A stretch of 32,749 bases of DNA from Chloroflexota bacterium (GTDB lineage Bacteria > Chloroflexota > Chloroflexia > Chloroflexales > Roseiflexaceae): the NCBI GenBank assembly GCA_030550675.1, contig JAUQOW010000022.1, positions 1-32,749 of the forward strand, in the 5' to 3' direction. The notes under the pieces are model-generated. The model was not told the DNA's origin, did no database searches, and saw only the letters and a program-made list of their open reading frames with translations. How positions within the stretch are numbered: the first letter of the stretch is position 1; each line of letters begins with the position of its first letter. Below are positions 32,112-32,749 of this stretch, in pieces. The translations under genes and the position numbers were made by a program.

Positions 32112-32749
32112 ATGTCCATGGCGCTGTTTCTTGAACCGGTCGATGTCTGGCTCTTTCGGGACGGTCGCCCCTTCGATGCTGGCGACGACCACTATGCGCG
32201 CACGCTTTTCCCGCCGTTTCCGACGGTTCTTCAGGGGGTGATCCGTTCCCATCATCTGCGTGTGAAGGGGATTGATCTGAATGATAAGTCGGCCATCCAG
32301 CGTACTGTCGGCACTGCAACCAGCTACGGCACATTGCGGTTGCGCGGTCCGTTTGTAGCGCAGCGAACCGGTGACGCCATTACTCGCTACTTCCCCTTGC
32401 CGGCGGATGCTGTGCCATTTGCAAACGGTACAGTGAAGCCCGCTCAACCGCAAGCGCCTTCGGCGACAGGCGCCCGGACCTGCTGGGATAATTATATTCC
32501 ATTTCTCCTCTTCCCTGTTGAGTCTGAACCGCGCAAACCGGACGAAGGCGCCTGGCTAAGCGAATGCGATCTTTGGAACTACCTGTACGGTCAGCCTGTT
32601 CAGCCGCTGTCGGCGAGCGAACTCTTCGTCATCGAGCACCGCTACGGCATCGGCATTCAGAAAGAGCGGAATCGCGTGGTGGAGGAAGGAAAGTTGTACG
32701 CTGCTGAATTTGTGCGCCCCGCTGACGGTGTGGGGTTGTACCTGGACAT
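32112..32749 (+). CDS. cmr3: Cmr3, RAMP subunit of type III-B effector (3' truncated)
   Basis: The gene continues past the right edge; about 212 residues are visible. TAGGAG at 32098-32103 precedes the ATG at 32112. Family features are VDVWLFRDGRPFDAGDD, LFPPFPTVLQGVIRS (typical Cmr3 opening), and RYGIGIQKERNRVVEEGKLY with a following AAEFVRP. Cmr3 binds the 5' end of crRNA and joins Cas10 in the base of the complex. The remaining subunits (cmr4, cmr5, cmr6) are expected downstream outside the window. The frame reads without interruption to the last base. Confidence 0.93.
   Translation, partial: MSMALFLEPVDVWLFRDGRPFDAGDDHYARTLFPPFPTVLQGVIRSHHLRVKGIDLNDKSAIQRTVGTATSYGTLRLRGPFVAQRTGDAITRYFPLPADAVPFANGTVKPAQPQAPSATGARTCWDNYIPFLLFPVESEPRKPDEGAWLSECDLWNYLYGQPVQPLSASELFVIEHRYGIGIQKERNRVVEEGKLYAAEFVRPADGVGLYLD

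Overview
The window looks like chromosome from a Chloroflexota bacterium, most probably Roseiflexus or a close relative. This is inferred from the GC-rich coding style, the gene mix (TgpA-like transglutaminase, a dnaG-rpoD pair followed by a J-domain/lectin fusion, a type III-B CRISPR effector) and many short dispersed intergenic repeats; no database search was possible. It holds about 24 convincing protein genes, no rRNA or tRNA that I can see, no transposase and no CRISPR array.

Layout. 1-2.9 kb: end of a phoU-like gene overlapping an acylphosphatase, a predicted OB-fold protein, and a small orphan protein with a clan-CD-like His/Cys pair and a strong terminator. 3.4-6.7 kb (minus): tatD-tgpA operon. 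6.7-9.9 kb (plus): a receiver-histidine kinase hybrid divergent from tatD, then uracil-DNA glycosylase and acyl-CoA dehydrogenase, which overlap. 10.1-13.2 kb (minus): DUF429-like protein and a secreted M1-like metallopeptidase. 13.4-16.6 kb (plus): Crp/Fnr regulator, 7Fe ferredoxin, small membrane protein, dGTPase-like HD hydrolase. 16.6-23 kb (plus): dnaG, rpoD, J-domain membrane protein, GH5-like lipoprotein. 23.3-26.2 kb (plus): mobA-like gene and two overlapping membrane genes that look like degenerate antiporter-like and NuoH-like subunits of complex I/Ech/Hyf enzymes. 26.3-28.6 kb (minus): serA and a mazE-mazF type toxin-antitoxin pair. 29.1 kb to the end (plus): cmr1, cmr2 (cas10) and the start of cmr3, behind a clear promoter.

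Genes that appear to act together: tatD-tgpA, UDG-acyl-CoA dehydrogenase, dnaG-rpoD (macromolecular synthesis), J-domain protein-GH5 lipoprotein, mobA with the two membrane subunits, mazEF, and cmr1-2-3. These groupings rest on overlaps or very short spacing.

Intergenic DNA is unusual. At least three families of short palindromic repeats recur: a MITE-like element with ends TTAGGAAGATCAAC/GTTGATCTTCCTAA, a second element with ends like CGGGCTAAAGCCC/GGGCTTCAGCCCG, and a palindrome built on GACGCAAAGGCGCAAAG. Degenerate strand-biased stretches lie between operons. Several promoters share an extended -10 (TGC followed by TATAAT-like), and three genes appear to be leaderless. The most interesting items are the orphan Ech/complex-I-like membrane pair, the symmetric divergent leaderless promoters at 6.7 kb, the repeat families, the small His/Cys protein, and the Cmr locus with a Cas10 that lacks a visible HD domain.
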